From contig ONCV01000014.1 in assembly GCA_900316415.1 (NCBI GenBank), positions 25,147 through 89,146 of the forward strand: a DNA stretch of 64,000 bases. The letters are read 5' to 3'. A program made the translations under genes and the position numbers. The notes below the pieces were generated by a model. The model saw only the letters and a program-made list of their open reading frames with translations. It had not been told where the DNA came from and did not search any database. Shown piece after piece: positions 7,346-17,700 of the stretch. This DNA comes from an uncultured Eubacteriales bacterium. GTDB taxonomy: Bacteria; Bacillota; Clostridia; Christensenellales; Aristaeellaceae. Position 1 is the stretch's first letter. Each line of letters starts with the position of its first letter.

Positions 7346-9334
7346 ATGGTTTATTATGTGGATATCCGCGCGGAGCGGGATGGAGACGGCAGCCAGGCCA
7401 GGCCTTTCTGCCGGATCAATGACGCGGCCCAGGTGGCCCGTCCCGGGGATGAAGTCATCGTCGCTCCGGGGATTTATCGCGAGCATGTTGTCCCCCGCTA
7501 TGCCGGCCGGGAGGATGCGCGGATCACCTATCGCAGCGCGGAGAAAGGCGCGGCCCGGATCACCGGCGCCGAGGAACTGAAGGGCTGGGTTCCGTTCCGG
7601 GGCAACGTGTGGACAGCCCGGGTCAGGAACACGCTGTTCGGTTCCCGGAATCCCTATACGGAGCTTGTGGGCGGCGACTGGTATTTTGCCCCCATGGTGC
7701 GGCATGCCGGCGCGGTTTTCTGCAACGACCTGATGATGTATGAAACGGAGACCCTGGAAGCCTGCGAAAAGGCGGAAGTGGACCCCTGCGCCTGGAATCC
7801 GGAGGAATCCACCTGGAAATGGTTCACCGAGCAGGACGGGGACGAAACCGTCCTCTATGCCAATTTCCATGGCCTGAATCCCAACGAACAGAATGTGGAA
7901 ATCGCCGTGCGGCGGAATGTTTTCATGCCGACGGAGAACGGTATCGGATATATTACCGTGTCCGGCTTCCTGATGGACAAGGCTGCCACCACGTGGGCTC
8001 CCCCCGCCTCCTATCAGGACGGTCTGATGGGCCCCCACTGGAGCCGCGGCTGGATCATTGAGGACTGCGAGATCTGCAACAGCCGCTGCTGCGGCATCTC
8101 CCTGGGCAAGTACCGGGATCCGGAAAACGACATGTACTTCTTCCACCGCCATGTAAAGAGCCCGACCCAGATGGAGCGGGACGCGGTTTGCCGCGGTCAG
8201 TATCATGGATGGCTGAAGGAAAAGGTGGGCGGGCACATCGTGCGCCGCTGCCATGTGCATCACTGCGGACAGACGGGCATCGTCGGCCGCATGGGGGCGG
8301 TCTTCTCCACCATTGAGGACTGCCATATCCACGACGTGAGTACCACCGGCCAGCTGGGCGGGGCGGAAACCGCCGGCATCAAGCTGCACGCGGCCATCGA
8401 CGTGACGATCCGCAGGAATCATATTCATCACTGCGTCCAGGGCGTCTGGCTGGACTGGGAGGCCCAGGGCGCCCGGGTAACCCGGAACCTGTTTCACGAC
8501 AACATGCGCCCCGAAGGGGTCAAACAGGGGCAGGGCACCATGTTCTCCACCGACGTCTTCATTGAGGTGGGTCACGGTCCGACGCTGATCGACAACAACG
8601 TGATGCTGTCGAAGGTATCCATCACGATCCCCAGCGAGGGCATTGCCGCGATCCACAATCTGATGCTCGGCGGCTTCAGCCTGATCAATTCCGGCGTCGA
8701 CAGCATTGTCAACGGCCAGCGCGAACCCCGCTATACGCCCTATCATATCCGTCACCGGACGGAGGTCGCCGGCTTCATGACCATTCTGCATGGGGACGAT
8801 CGGGTGTACAACAACATCATGATCCAGCACTATCCCATCGAGCACCCGGATTGGACGCCGGAAGCGCATGAGCACGAGGTGGTCGGAACCGCTCCCTTCG
8901 ATATCTTCCCCTCCTGGGAGGAATGGATTGAACATTTCCACCTGAATGATCCGAATCCTGACATGCACGAGCTGGGGCAGTATCACTTCTCCCATCTCCC
9001 GGCCTGGGTCGGCGGAAACGCGTATTTCAACGGCGCCACGGTCGGAAAGCATGAGCATACGGGCTACGTCGCCGACGGAAAGGCGGAGATCAGCCTGGAG
9101 GAGAAGGACGGCCGCTGGATCCTGAAGACCAATGTCTATGAACTGCTGAAGGATTTCCAGACAGGGATCATTACCACCGACACCCTGGGCCAGGCCTTTG
9201 AGCCGGAACAGCGCTTCGAAAATCCGGATGGAACCGGCATTGTATTCGATCAGGATTATGCCGGAAAGCACCGGGGCGCCAGCGCCCTGCCGGGCCCCTT
9301 CGCGGAGGGCAAATCCGAAATCACCGTCTGGTAA
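7346..9334 (+). CDS. GH120 beta-xylosidase (right-handed beta-helix)
   Basis: Releases xylose from the non-reducing end of xylo-oligosaccharides in the cytoplasm (no signal peptide). It is collinear with Thermoanaerobacterium XylC, the GH120 type enzyme. Matching segments include GIYREHVVPRYAG, WAPPASYQDGLMGPHWS, AGIKLHAAIDV, GVWLDWEAQG, DVFIEVGHGP and TEVAGF. The XylC nucleophile Asp corresponds to D370 (in WLDWEAQG) and its acid/base Glu to E407 (in FIEVGHGP). The stretch between them is about 14 residues longer than in XylC, as I recall that sequence. 662 aa, with an SD (GGAAAGGAA) before the ATG. Single-gene unit with its own promoter and terminator, placed to act after the GH10 xylanase. 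Confidence 0.93.
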   Translation: MVYYVDIRAERDGDGSQARPFCRINDAAQVARPGDEVIVAPGIYREHVVPRYAGREDARITYRSAEKGAARITGAEELKGWVPFRGNVWTARVRNTLFGSRNPYTELVGGDWYFAPMVRHAGAVFCNDLMMYETETLEACEKAEVDPCAWNPEESTWKWFTEQDGDETVLYANFHGLNPNEQNVEIAVRRNVFMPTENGIGYITVSGFLMDKAATTWAPPASYQDGLMGPHWSRGWIIEDCEICNSRCCGISLGKYRDPENDMYFFHRHVKSPTQMERDAVCRGQYHGWLKEKVGGHIVRRCHVHHCGQTGIVGRMGAVFSTIEDCHIHDVSTTGQLGGAETAGIKLHAAIDVTIRRNHIHHCVQGVWLDWEAQGARVTRNLFHDNMRPEGVKQGQGTMFSTDVFIEVGHGPTLIDNNVMLSKVSITIPSEGIAAIHNLMLGGFSLINSGVDSIVNGQREPRYTPYHIRHRTEVAGFMTILHGDDRVYNNIMIQHYPIEHPDWTPEAHEHEVVGTAPFDIFPSWEEWIEHFHLNDPNPDMHELGQYHFSHLPAWVGGNAYFNGATVGKHEHTGYVADGKAEISLEEKDGRWILKTNVYELLKDFQTGIITTDTLGQAFEPEQRFENPDGTGIVFDQDYAGKHRGASALPGPFAEGKSEITVW

Positions 9335-9348
9335 GAGACAGTCATCCG

Positions 9349-9384
9349 GGAACCGGTTCCGAAATTCGGAACCGGTTCCTTTTC
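9349..9384 (+). terminator. Intrinsic terminator after the GH120 gene
   Basis: Long palindromic stem (12 to 14 bp, GGAACCGG core, arms within 9349-9379) followed by TTTTC. A second small hairpin (CTGTCC/GGACAG, about 9385-9397) adjoins an A-run and could act for the minus strand. Confidence 0.8.
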
Positions 9385-9446
9385 TGTCCGGGACAGAAAA
9401 AAAGGGGCTGTCTCAAATGAACTGCTGCGTCAGGCCGCCTTTTTCT

Positions 9447-9611
9447 TCAATCAGCATCACCCTGCTCTATGAATCGATGTAGGCGGAATCCTTTCGATTT
9501 TTGATATAGATAGTCGGCGTAGTCCACTAGCTCCTCTCGCCCTTCATTGTCTAACCCATTAAATACAGCCAACAGTTCCTGCTGCATTCGTTCGGTTTTC
9601 GTTTGTTCCAT
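9447..9611 (-). CDS. Possible small protein, 54 aa, in an AT-richer island
   Basis: ATG-to-TGA frame of 54 codons beginning MEQTKTERMQQELL and containing LDNEGREELVDYADYLYQ. This amphipathic pattern resembles the short helical tail seen after many HTH domains and in small phage or toxin-antitoxin proteins. No Shine-Dalgarno site is visible, which weakens the call. Base composition is lower in GC than the flanking genes. The sequence just downstream on the minus strand (TTTGAGACAGCCCC, 9404-9417) looks like an insertion-sequence end, so this may be cargo or a remnant of a lost mobile element. Function unknown. Confidence 0.35.
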   Translation of the reverse strand: MEQTKTERMQQELLAVFNGLDNEGREELVDYADYLYQKSKGFRLHRFIEQGDAD

Positions 9612-9943
9612 TTGGGATCGCGCGCTCTTTTTGTTTTCTCATCGAACAAATCCGTCAGCATAAAACGCCCGGGACAGACCTTCCGGTTCTGCCTCATGGA
9701 GCGCACGTTTTTCTCCATCCCGAAATGGATTCCGGATGAATGCAGAAAGCATCCCTTTTCCCGCTTTCTTTCTGCTATACTGCTGTCGGTGAAAAAAATA
9801 TCCTGAAAACAGAATCTATTAAATCATTCCTCGGAGTAAACAATTCCCGTTGAGCGAACACCGCTGTGAAAGCAGCTTTTTCTGCTCAGCTGGCCGCGGA
9901 CAGTTGATATCAGTGGGGACTTCTGTTTCCCGGAAAGGAACCT
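9612..9943. other. Intergenic region without a recognisable gene
   Basis: AT-richer than its surroundings. It holds a TATACT hexamer at 9776-9781 without a convincing -35 and several short frames lacking ribosome sites. The start of the kinase gene at 9944 is supported by GGAAAGGAA just upstream. Its promoter probably lies here but cannot be fixed. Confidence 0.5.
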
Positions 9944-12900
9944 ATGAACAAAAACGGAAAATCCTTCTGGAGATTCTGGAGCAAATCCGTTCATGTGGAA
10001 CAGACTGTTCCGGAAAACAAAAAAAGCATTTCTCCGGCAGACCGCACAGTTCCGGAATCCGGCAGCGCTGCTCCCAGGTCTAATCAGACGATGCCGGACA
10101 TGGAGGAAAGGGTTCAGGATTCCGGCCGGAAGGTTTCCCGCAGTTCCGGAAACGAAACCGTTCCCGAGTCTTTCGCCCGGCTCCCCGTGTCCCGGGAAGC
10201 CCCGGATCTTCCGTCTGCTTCGCTCCGTTTTGAAAAAGGATCGCTGCTGATGGGATCCTACCGGATCGAAAGCGATCCGATCAAAGGCGGTATGGGCAGC
10301 GTCTGGCGGGTCCGGCATACCGGATGGGCGGTTGACCTGGCCATGAAACGTCCCCTGCCGGAGATGTTCGCCAATGAATCCTCCAAGGCTGGATTCATTG
10401 GCGAATGCAGGAGCTGGATCAATCTGGGACTCCATCCCAACATCGTCTCCTGCTATTATGTTCGTGAAATCGGCGGCGTTCCGACCATCTTCTCCGAATG
10501 GATGGAGAACGGCAGCCTGGAAAACCGCATCATGGACGGAACACTCTATCAGGAATCCGAGCCACAGCTGCAGCGGAGACTGCTGGATATCGCCATTCAG
10601 TATGCCCGGGGCCTGCATTATGCCCATGAAGCGGGATTGATTCATCAGGATGTCAAACCTGACAACCTTCTTCTGACAAAGGACTGGCATGCAAAGGCCG
10701 CAGACTTCGGACTGGCGAAAGCCCGTGCGCAGCTCACGGTTCTGGAAGGGGCGCAGACACTGGAAGATGCAGGCACAACCATCCTTACACCCGCCGGCGG
10801 GTATACGCCCGCATACTGCTCCATGGAGCAGATGGACGGGAAGCAGCTGACCCGAAGGACGGATATATACAGCTGGGCTGTTTCCGTGCTGGAGATGTAC
10901 TACGGTTCCCGTCCGTGGTCGGCGGGACCCGCTGCCGGCCTGAGCTGCACGGAATATTTTGATCAGTGCAGGGTTGCGCCGTCCGCGTCCCTGCGGAAGC
11001 TGCTGTCCTGGTGTCTGGCCATGAAGCCGGAGGATCGGCCCCATGATTTTGCGGCGGTCGGAGACGAACTGCTGAGGATCTGGCGGGAATCCTTCGGGGA
11101 AGACTACTTCCGTCCAGAGCCGACAGCCGCCGCTGATACTCCTGACTCCCTGAACAATCAGGCTCTGAGCTATCTTGATCTTGGAATGTGCGAAAGAGCG
11201 GAAGCGCTGTGGGAGCAGGCGCTTGCCGCGGATCCGGCGCATCTTGACTCCATCTATAATCAGGGGCTCCTGCTCTGGCGGAACGCCCGGATCACGGATC
11301 TGGATCTTCTCGATCGGCTGAATGCTGCGAATGACCGTCTCCGCGCTTCGGAACTGGCTGAACGGATCAGGATGGAGCAGGATGCTTCCCTCCCGGAACC
11401 CTTCGGCTCTGCTCAATGCTCTGATGACGCACAGATCTGTTTCAGCGCGGACGCAGGCAGGGTGATTCTTTCGGGAGCGGACGGCGGGGACTTCCGGGTT
11501 CTGAACGCGGAGACGGGCGAAACGGCAGGCTGCGTGAAAACCGGCGGCGCCGAAACCGGGCTGGCTGTTCTGTCCGGAAGCGATCCTGATATCTTCTGGT
11601 CTTCCGGAGCGGACGCGCTGGTTCGCTACAGCCTTCGGGAGCAGGAACCGACGGATTTCTTCGCCAATGATTCAGACCGGCAGCGTTACTTCTCCTTTGC
11701 CCTGGATCAGCGGGAACGCAAAGCGGTTGTGCTTCTCCGGGAGCGGCGGAAGATCGGGGAATGGGAGGTTCCGAAAGCGGAGCTCTGGGATCTGGCAGGA
11801 GACCGAAGGCTGTGGTCCGTCTCCTGCAGCCTGGGCGGCAGGGTCTTTATGTCCTCGGACGGCAGGCGTTTCGCCGCATTTTCCTCTGACCAGTTTAAAC
11901 CCTCCATAGAGGTATGGGATGCTGCCCGGCACCAGACCCTGGTCTCTCTGCCGGGACACACAGGCCGTATTCTGGATCTGGCCGTGGATCAGAATTTTGA
12001 ATTCGCCTGCACTGTAAGCCTGGACGGCACCATACGCAGATGGAATCTGATCACCGAAACGCTTTCCCGCCAATATGATCTGGGACCTATGAGCGGATCG
12101 GAGCAGCTGTATCTGCTTCCTGATGGAAGCCTGATGATTCTGAACTGCGGAGAACATCATCTGATTCGCTTTCTGAATCCCGGGACCGGGCGTTTCTTTT
12201 CCACCGTCGGAACCGGGACAATGCCGCTTCAGATCTGTGCCGCGGTTCATCCCCGGAACGGAACCGTGCTGGTCACCTGTGCCGATCACCGGATTTATCG
12301 GTTCCGTCTCCCGCATCCCACCCGCCGCGCGGAAGCGTCCCTGAGCAGCATCGGAAACACAGAAGCCCTCCTGGCCCGTGAAAAAGCATTCCGGCAGTAT
12401 CTGGAAGAAGCCGGAAAGGCGCTGCACTCCAACGCTCCGGGGGAAGCTGCCGCCTGTCTCCGAAAGGCCCGGTCTCAGATCGGCTTTGAAGCGCATCCGG
12501 ACGCGCTGGCACTCGCCAGGGAACTCGGTGCTTACTGTCGGATTGACCGGCTGCAGGGTGTCCTGAAAACAGGCGTGATGAAGGGGCACGAATCCGCTCC
12601 CCGCGCGCTGGCAATCCATCCAAATGGCCGCTATGCCGTTTCCTCCTGCGGGTTTCGAAACGACCGGCAGGTGCTTCTCTGGGATCTGGAGGAAAGCATC
12701 TGGGTCTGGCTGGTCGCCAGTCCGATCCGCAGCGGCGCGCTCGCCTTTTCACCGGACGGCGGCCGGATTCTGGTCCACACCTCGGACGACATCTCTTCCT
12801 ATACATTCGTGGATCGGCCGGGGCTCAACCCGGACGGCAAAAAGCTCCGTCCGTATGCGCGTCCGGAGGAAAGCTGGAAAGTCGGCACAGCCATGGTCCG

Positions 12901-13474
12901 CACCCTGCTTCCGACTCCCGACGGGAAGCATTTTCTGGCCGGGTTCGGCGGAAGCTTCTCTATTTTCCGCATTGGCAGTTCAAAACCGATTCTGACCAGA
13001 GAGGTGGAAAACCTGCATTCCCTTCTGCTGTCAACCGACGGACAGACAATTCTGGCCGGGTGCTCTGACGGAAAACTCCGTCGTTACCGTTTCCCGGACG
13101 TGCATGAGCTTCCCCCGTACCATGTGAAGTCAGAAGCGCTGCGTCTCAGCCCGAACGGACATCTGATTGCGGCCGCGAACGGCAAAGAATACAGCATTCT
13201 GGATGCCGAAACAGGAAAGATTCAGTCTGTTTTTTCCGGGGCTGACGCACAGACCCCCTTCTGCTTTTCCCACGACTCCCGTTTCCTGTGGCGGATCGGA
13301 GAAGGCGGAGATATTCTGCTGTGCAGTCTGGAGGACGTAAGCACGGTCAGCCGCATTCCCGGTCCATCCGGAAAAATCACCGCCCTGGCGGCGGATCCCG
13401 GCGGAATCCGGCTGCTGGCCGGCTGCAGCGATCATCGGATTCTGAATCTGGAACTGGACTGGGATTACCGCTGA
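9944..13474 (+). CDS. Ser/Thr protein kinase with TPR and WD40-like propeller regions
   Basis: Soluble 1176-aa Hanks-type kinase. Residues 1-95 form a disordered tail in which all four Thr (21, 35, 49, 72) sit in T-x-P-[DE] motifs. The kinase domain (about 105-375) has a GGMGSVW loop at 115, K135, HQDVKPDN at 234-241 and DFG at 254. The Arg of HRD is Gln, so it is a non-RD kinase. A TPR-like pair (about 400-450) is followed by two blocks of WD40-like blades (about 480-780 and 870-1170) with repeated W-D/L-W-N-L strands, split by a helical insert near 800-860. It is a paralogue of the kinase at 18229-21828 (kinase domains nearly collinear). Runs convergent to the minus-strand operon of the same block. 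The propellers could sense or scaffold; ligand unknown. Confidence 0.88.
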   Translation: MNKNGKSFWRFWSKSVHVEQTVPENKKSISPADRTVPESGSAAPRSNQTMPDMEERVQDSGRKVSRSSGNETVPESFARLPVSREAPDLPSASLRFEKGSLLMGSYRIESDPIKGGMGSVWRVRHTGWAVDLAMKRPLPEMFANESSKAGFIGECRSWINLGLHPNIVSCYYVREIGGVPTIFSEWMENGSLENRIMDGTLYQESEPQLQRRLLDIAIQYARGLHYAHEAGLIHQDVKPDNLLLTKDWHAKAADFGLAKARAQLTVLEGAQTLEDAGTTILTPAGGYTPAYCSMEQMDGKQLTRRTDIYSWAVSVLEMYYGSRPWSAGPAAGLSCTEYFDQCRVAPSASLRKLLSWCLAMKPEDRPHDFAAVGDELLRIWRESFGEDYFRPEPTAAADTPDSLNNQALSYLDLGMCERAEALWEQALAADPAHLDSIYNQGLLLWRNARITDLDLLDRLNAANDRLRASELAERIRMEQDASLPEPFGSAQCSDDAQICFSADAGRVILSGADGGDFRVLNAETGETAGCVKTGGAETGLAVLSGSDPDIFWSSGADALVRYSLREQEPTDFFANDSDRQRYFSFALDQRERKAVVLLRERRKIGEWEVPKAELWDLAGDRRLWSVSCSLGGRVFMSSDGRRFAAFSSDQFKPSIEVWDAARHQTLVSLPGHTGRILDLAVDQNFEFACTVSLDGTIRRWNLITETLSRQYDLGPMSGSEQLYLLPDGSLMILNCGEHHLIRFLNPGTGRFFSTVGTGTMPLQICAAVHPRNGTVLVTCADHRIYRFRLPHPTRRAEASLSSIGNTEALLAREKAFRQYLEEAGKALHSNAPGEAAACLRKARSQIGFEAHPDALALARELGAYCRIDRLQGVLKTGVMKGHESAPRALAIHPNGRYAVSSCGFRNDRQVLLWDLEESIWVWLVASPIRSGALAFSPDGGRILVHTSDDISSYTFVDRPGLNPDGKKLRPYARPEESWKVGTAMVRTLLPTPDGKHFLAGFGGSFSIFRIGSSKPILTREVENLHSLLLSTDGQTILAGCSDGKLRRYRFPDVHELPPYHVKSEALRLSPNGHLIAAANGKEYSILDAETGKIQSVFSGADAQTPFCFSHDSRFLWRIGEGGDILLCSLEDVSTVSRIPGPSGKITALAADPGGIRLLAGCSDHRILNLELDWDYR

Positions 13475-13559
13475 ACTCGCCGAGGGAACATCCAGCACTT
13501 TCACACCGGTTCAGTCCGGCATTCATACGTTCAAAGCAAAAAAGAAGGAGGAAACACGC

Positions 13560-14159
13560 ATGGCCAAACTGTTCAACAAAAAGAAGGAACCCGAAAAGAA
13601 AAAGAATTCCGGAGGGATCCGCTTTCTGACAGAGGAAGAGTCCCGGAAGGCGGATCGGATGAAGACAGACCTGACCAGGGAGGGGCTTCGCGACCTGCTC
13701 CGGGCCATGGGCAAAAGCGAAAAGGAAGTCATGGAAGCAGTTCCGGATCCCCTGCCGGAGGCAGAACAGCAGAAGAAGCTGCTTGAGCTGCGCAAACTTT
13801 TTTCATCCCATGACTACCGGAAAGTCATCGAAGTATTTGAGCCGGTCGCGGTGGACGGGCTGCTTTCGGGGGAAATTGATCACGAATGCCGGTTTGCGCT
13901 CGGCTTTTCCGGCCTGATGCTGAAGGACAAAGACATCATCAACCGTTACGGTCCGTCCACGATCTCCTATTTCATGGTCAAAATCGATACCCTCGGAGAT
14001 GTCGGCAAAACGCTCGGAACCATGCAGTATCTGATCAATCTCGGAGAACAGGAAGTCCCCGGATGTATGCAGGATATCTGCCGAAGGCTGTATCCTCCGC
14101 TCGTCAACATGCTGGGCGAAGATCATGAGTTTACCCGGGAAGTCAAAGGGTATATGTAA
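13560..14159 (+). CDS. Hypothetical protein of the kinase/AAA+ block, 199 aa
   Basis: Not recognised. A basic lysine-rich N-terminus (FNKKKEPEKKKN) leads to a charged helical segment (about 25-70) and then an all-helical domain (about 75-199, containing LRKLFSSHDYRKVIEVFEP and LGFSGLMLKDKDI) that resembles a TPR or helical-repeat fold. No signal peptide or membrane segment. ATG preceded by AAGGAGG. It follows the WD40-type kinase by 85 bp and is probably its co-transcribed partner or substrate; this is inferred from position only. Confidence 0.75.
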   Translation: MAKLFNKKKEPEKKKNSGGIRFLTEEESRKADRMKTDLTREGLRDLLRAMGKSEKEVMEAVPDPLPEAEQQKKLLELRKLFSSHDYRKVIEVFEPVAVDGLLSGEIDHECRFALGFSGLMLKDKDIINRYGPSTISYFMVKIDTLGDVGKTLGTMQYLINLGEQEVPGCMQDICRRLYPPLVNMLGEDHEFTREVKGYM

Positions 14160-14261
14160 TTTTCCGGATTTGTTTTCTTCCATCCACTTTTCTCTCGAAA
14201 AACACTCTCCGGACAGCCTGTCTTTCCGGGAATCATACAGAGACATATCTTTTCAGAAAAG

Positions 14262-14300
14262 GCGCCCGCAGCCGGATCCCAAAGATCCGGCTGCGGGCGC
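14262..14300 (-). terminator. Terminator ending the minus-strand kinase/AAA+ operon
   Basis: Perfect 17-bp stem (14262-14278 with 14284-14300), 5-nt loop, followed on the minus strand by CCTTTTCTGAAAAG. It lies 50 bp after the stop at 14350 and may also catch transcripts from the convergent plus-strand genes. Confidence 0.85.
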
Positions 14301-14349
14301 ATATGCAGGTGCTCCGTCCTGTGCTTTCCGCAGCCCAGTGGCCGGCTTG

Positions 14350-14670
14350 CTACAGCTTGGCTTTCAGCTTATCAAGCGCCATCGCCATAGCCACGGTGGC
14401 AACCTTCTTCTGGTTCAGCATGGAGGAACGGTCCGGATCCTCGCTGCCGGCCAGAGATGCCAGAGAAGCCACCAGGCAGGCGGCGGTTGTCGCCAGCTCG
14501 CTCCGCGTCATCTTCCCCTTCCGGAGTCCCTTCAGCGCACCGTTCAGCTCCTTTTTCATGGTGCCCCTGGTGTCCAGCATCTGAGCGACCTCCAGCGCGG
14601 CCTGTGCCGCGGCTCTCTCCGCCGAATTCAGATTGCTGACGTCATACGGTCTTCTGGTAAACAGTCCCAT
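14350..14670 (-). CDS. Small helical hypothetical protein, 106 aa
   Basis: Function not recognised. The sequence is Ala/Leu-rich and predicted all-helical (AERAAAQAALEVAQML, LATTAACLVASLASLAG, KKVATVAMAMALDKL). The middle segment is hydrophobic but carries polar breaks, so it is more likely a soluble helical bundle than a membrane span. Well-placed AAGGAGG before the ATG. Last gene of the operon, 64 bp after the Clp-FtsH chimera, followed directly by the terminator. An adaptor or substrate of the chimera is one possibility; nothing in the sequence shows it. Confidence 0.75.
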   Translation of the reverse strand: MGLFTRRPYDVSNLNSAERAAAQAALEVAQMLDTRGTMKKELNGALKGLRKGKMTRSELATTAACLVASLASLAGSEDPDRSSMLNQKKVATVAMAMALDKLKAKL

Positions 14671-14734
14671 TGCTTCTTCCTCCTTGTATTATGGTCGCGT
14701 CTCCGCGCCGGTTTCTCTTTCCGCCCGTCCCGGT

Positions 14735-17700
14735 TCAGTCTTTCAGAAGCTCTTCCATCTCCTCGCCGGTCAGCTTGTTCTTCTTCATCAGTGCGTTCAC
14801 CATCCGGTCGATGCGGGGTTTGTTCTGCCGGATGATTTCAACGGTCGTCTCCATCTCTCTCCGCAGAATTTCGTTGATTTTCTCCCGAACCTTCACATCC
14901 CGGACCGCATCCTTCAGATCCATGGCGGCCAGTCCGAAATCATCATCCATCCCATATGCGCAAAGCATGGCTGCAGCGGTCCTTGTCGCCTGCTCCAGAT
15001 CCCCCGAGGGGCCGGTGGAGATGCCTTTATCCGCACCGTAATACGCGATTTCCGCCGCCCTTCCGCCCAGGCTGGTGCGGATTCTGTGAATCATTTCCTC
15101 CCGGGTGGAAAGCGGAGCCGCCTCCCTGGCCGAATGCTCCATGTACCCGCCGTGGTCCCCTCTGGCCACGATGGTCAGATAGGCCGGCGTATTTCCGCCC
15201 AGATAGTTCAGGAACGCGTGCCCGCTCTCATGCCTGGCAACCCGTTCCAGATATTCATAGCCCCAGTCCTTCTTCGCGCCGTGCCTCGCCAGTTCGTAAG
15301 CCTCATCAAGCGCGGTGTCGTCCAGGGGCTTTCCGGCCCTGACCGCCAGCCTGTTCGCGGATTCCATGACTCCCGTCAGCGCAGCCGGGCTCATGCCCAT
15401 GGCCCGCTCCGCTGTCCGGTGAATCATGCCGCCTGTTACCTCATGATCCGGGTATTTCTTCAGCAGCAGATTCAGCAGCTGCTCCCGCTCCTCGGCATTG
15501 GGCAGATCCACCAGGATTCTCCGGTCAAACCGCCGGGCCAGCGCCGGATCGATCACCCCGGGGCCGCCCTTCCCTTCCTCCACGTCAAAATTCGTGGCCG
15601 CCATCACGAAGACCGGACGCCTCGGATCCACGGAGAATCCATCCATTTCAGTCAGCAGTGCGTTCAGTGCCATTTCCTCGCCATGAGCGCTGTTGCTCTC
15701 CCCGCGTTTGCGCCCGATGGCATCTATTTCATCGATGAAGATGATCGCCGGAGCATATCTCCGCGCGCGCCTGAACAGCTCCCTGACGGCTTCGGGGCCA
15801 CTGCCCTGATACTTTGTCACGAAGGAGCTGGCTGTCGCGGGCACGAACGCCGTGTTCGATTCCCCGGCCAGCGCCCTGGCCAGCATGGTTTTTCCCGTTC
15901 CGGGCGGGCCGTACAGCAGGATTCCTTTCGGAGGCTTCAACCCCTGGGCGCAGAACTTCTTCGGATTCTGCAGATAGCTGATAAAGAACCGGAGCTCCTC
16001 CTTTGCTTCCGAGGCGCCCACCACATCGCTGAAGCGCACGTCCGGTTTCTCCGCGTCATCCAGCACAGATCCCGCGTCCTCCCCGGCCGGGGCCCGCTTC
16101 AGGGCAAAATCCCGCAGCCGGATGGTAACCTCCTTCTGATTTCTGGACAGGGACGGCGCGGATTCGAAGGACAGCACTTTTCTTTCCGCTCCCAGCCGTT
16201 CAGCCGTGCTCTGCATGTACAGCTGCCGGGAAATATCCTCCATCGTGTCTTCAAAAACGCTGAAATCCGTCACCGGCGCACTGATCTTGCCCCTTGCGCC
16301 GGCCCGGATCAGGCTCATGGTCAGTTCCTCATCCAGCGCGAAGTCCTTCGTCTCCAGCAGATAGACCGGCACCTCCGGCAGCCGCTCCCGCAGGGTTCTC
16401 AGCAGGCGTATCCCGTCCCTCAGAGCTCTGGCCGCCATCGGAGCGTAGTTGAATCCTCCCGTGGAATCAAAGATGCCGCTGCTCAGGCCGTCCATCACGG
16501 TGGCCATCCATTCCTCCGGCGAAACGCTCTTTTCCGTCACGTCCAGCAGAACCATGCGGATATTCTTCTCTCCGGCGATTTCGAGCGCTTCCTCCGTGTT
16601 CCGGGAGTCGTGAATCACATATCCCTTCAGCCGCTTCCTGCATTTCTCCGCAAAGTCCCGGTCGCCGTAAATCAGAATCTCCGGTTTCTCCTCGCTGTAG
16701 AACAGGCCTCGGATTTCTCCCGTCAGGAGCTCCGTCTCCACGGTGAAACGGATCCTTCGGATCTGCTCCAACGCCTGCAGGAAATGCTCTCCGTCCCACA
16801 GACGGCATACCCTGAAGATTTCGTTCTTGAAGAAAAGCTCCGTCTGAGCCCGGACCGTCCGCGCGTCCGCGGCGCCCTCCTGAAACATCAGAGCTGTCGC
16901 CACCAGCGGATCGAAGGCAACCTGGATGCCGTACTGCTTTTCAAACAGCGCGCCGAAACGTTCCAGTTCCCGCCTGCTGATCTTCTCCAGATCATGGGCC
17001 TGCAGATGGTTGAACATCAGCGGCCAGCCCGTAGACAGCCGGCTGGCAATGGCTGCAGGGAAGAAGGTCTGTCCTGTCCGGGGATCCTTCTCCGTCTCCA
17101 GGGCGCTGATCAGGGTCTGCCGGGTCACACCTGCCGCGCTGTACCGCTGATCCCCCTCGTAGAGGCTTTTCCCAGCGTTGGTGGTAAAGATGATGACGGT
17201 ATCCCGGAAGGCAATGTCCTCGCTCATGTAGCGGTCAGCAAGGCGGCCCGCGTCCAGAATCTGAAGAAACAGGTGGATCGTGTTCAGATGCGCCTTTTCA
17301 ATCTCGTCGAACAGCAGGATGCAGCGTGGATTTTCCTTCACAAATCCGGTCAGCAGCCCGGGTTTCGCGCCCTGATAGCTTTTTTCAAAGCCTACCAGTC
17401 CCATATAGGACTGATGATCTGAATAGGTTGACATATCAAAGCGCATGAAGGGCAGTTCGAGCACCTCCGCGGCCTGCTCCGCCAGAAAGGTCTTCCCTAC
17501 GCCGGGCGGGCCCGCGAAGACGAAGATTGCCCGCGGCCGCTTTCTCTTCTCATCGCTGGCGGCCAGCACCTCCGCGGCAAACATGCCTTCCGCGAAGGCA
17601 TGCACCGCGTGATCCTGTCCCTGAACCGTGCTCAGCAGACGGCTCCGCAGCTGCCGGACCCGTTCTGTCAGCTCCGCAAGGAAGGATGGACTCATCTCCT

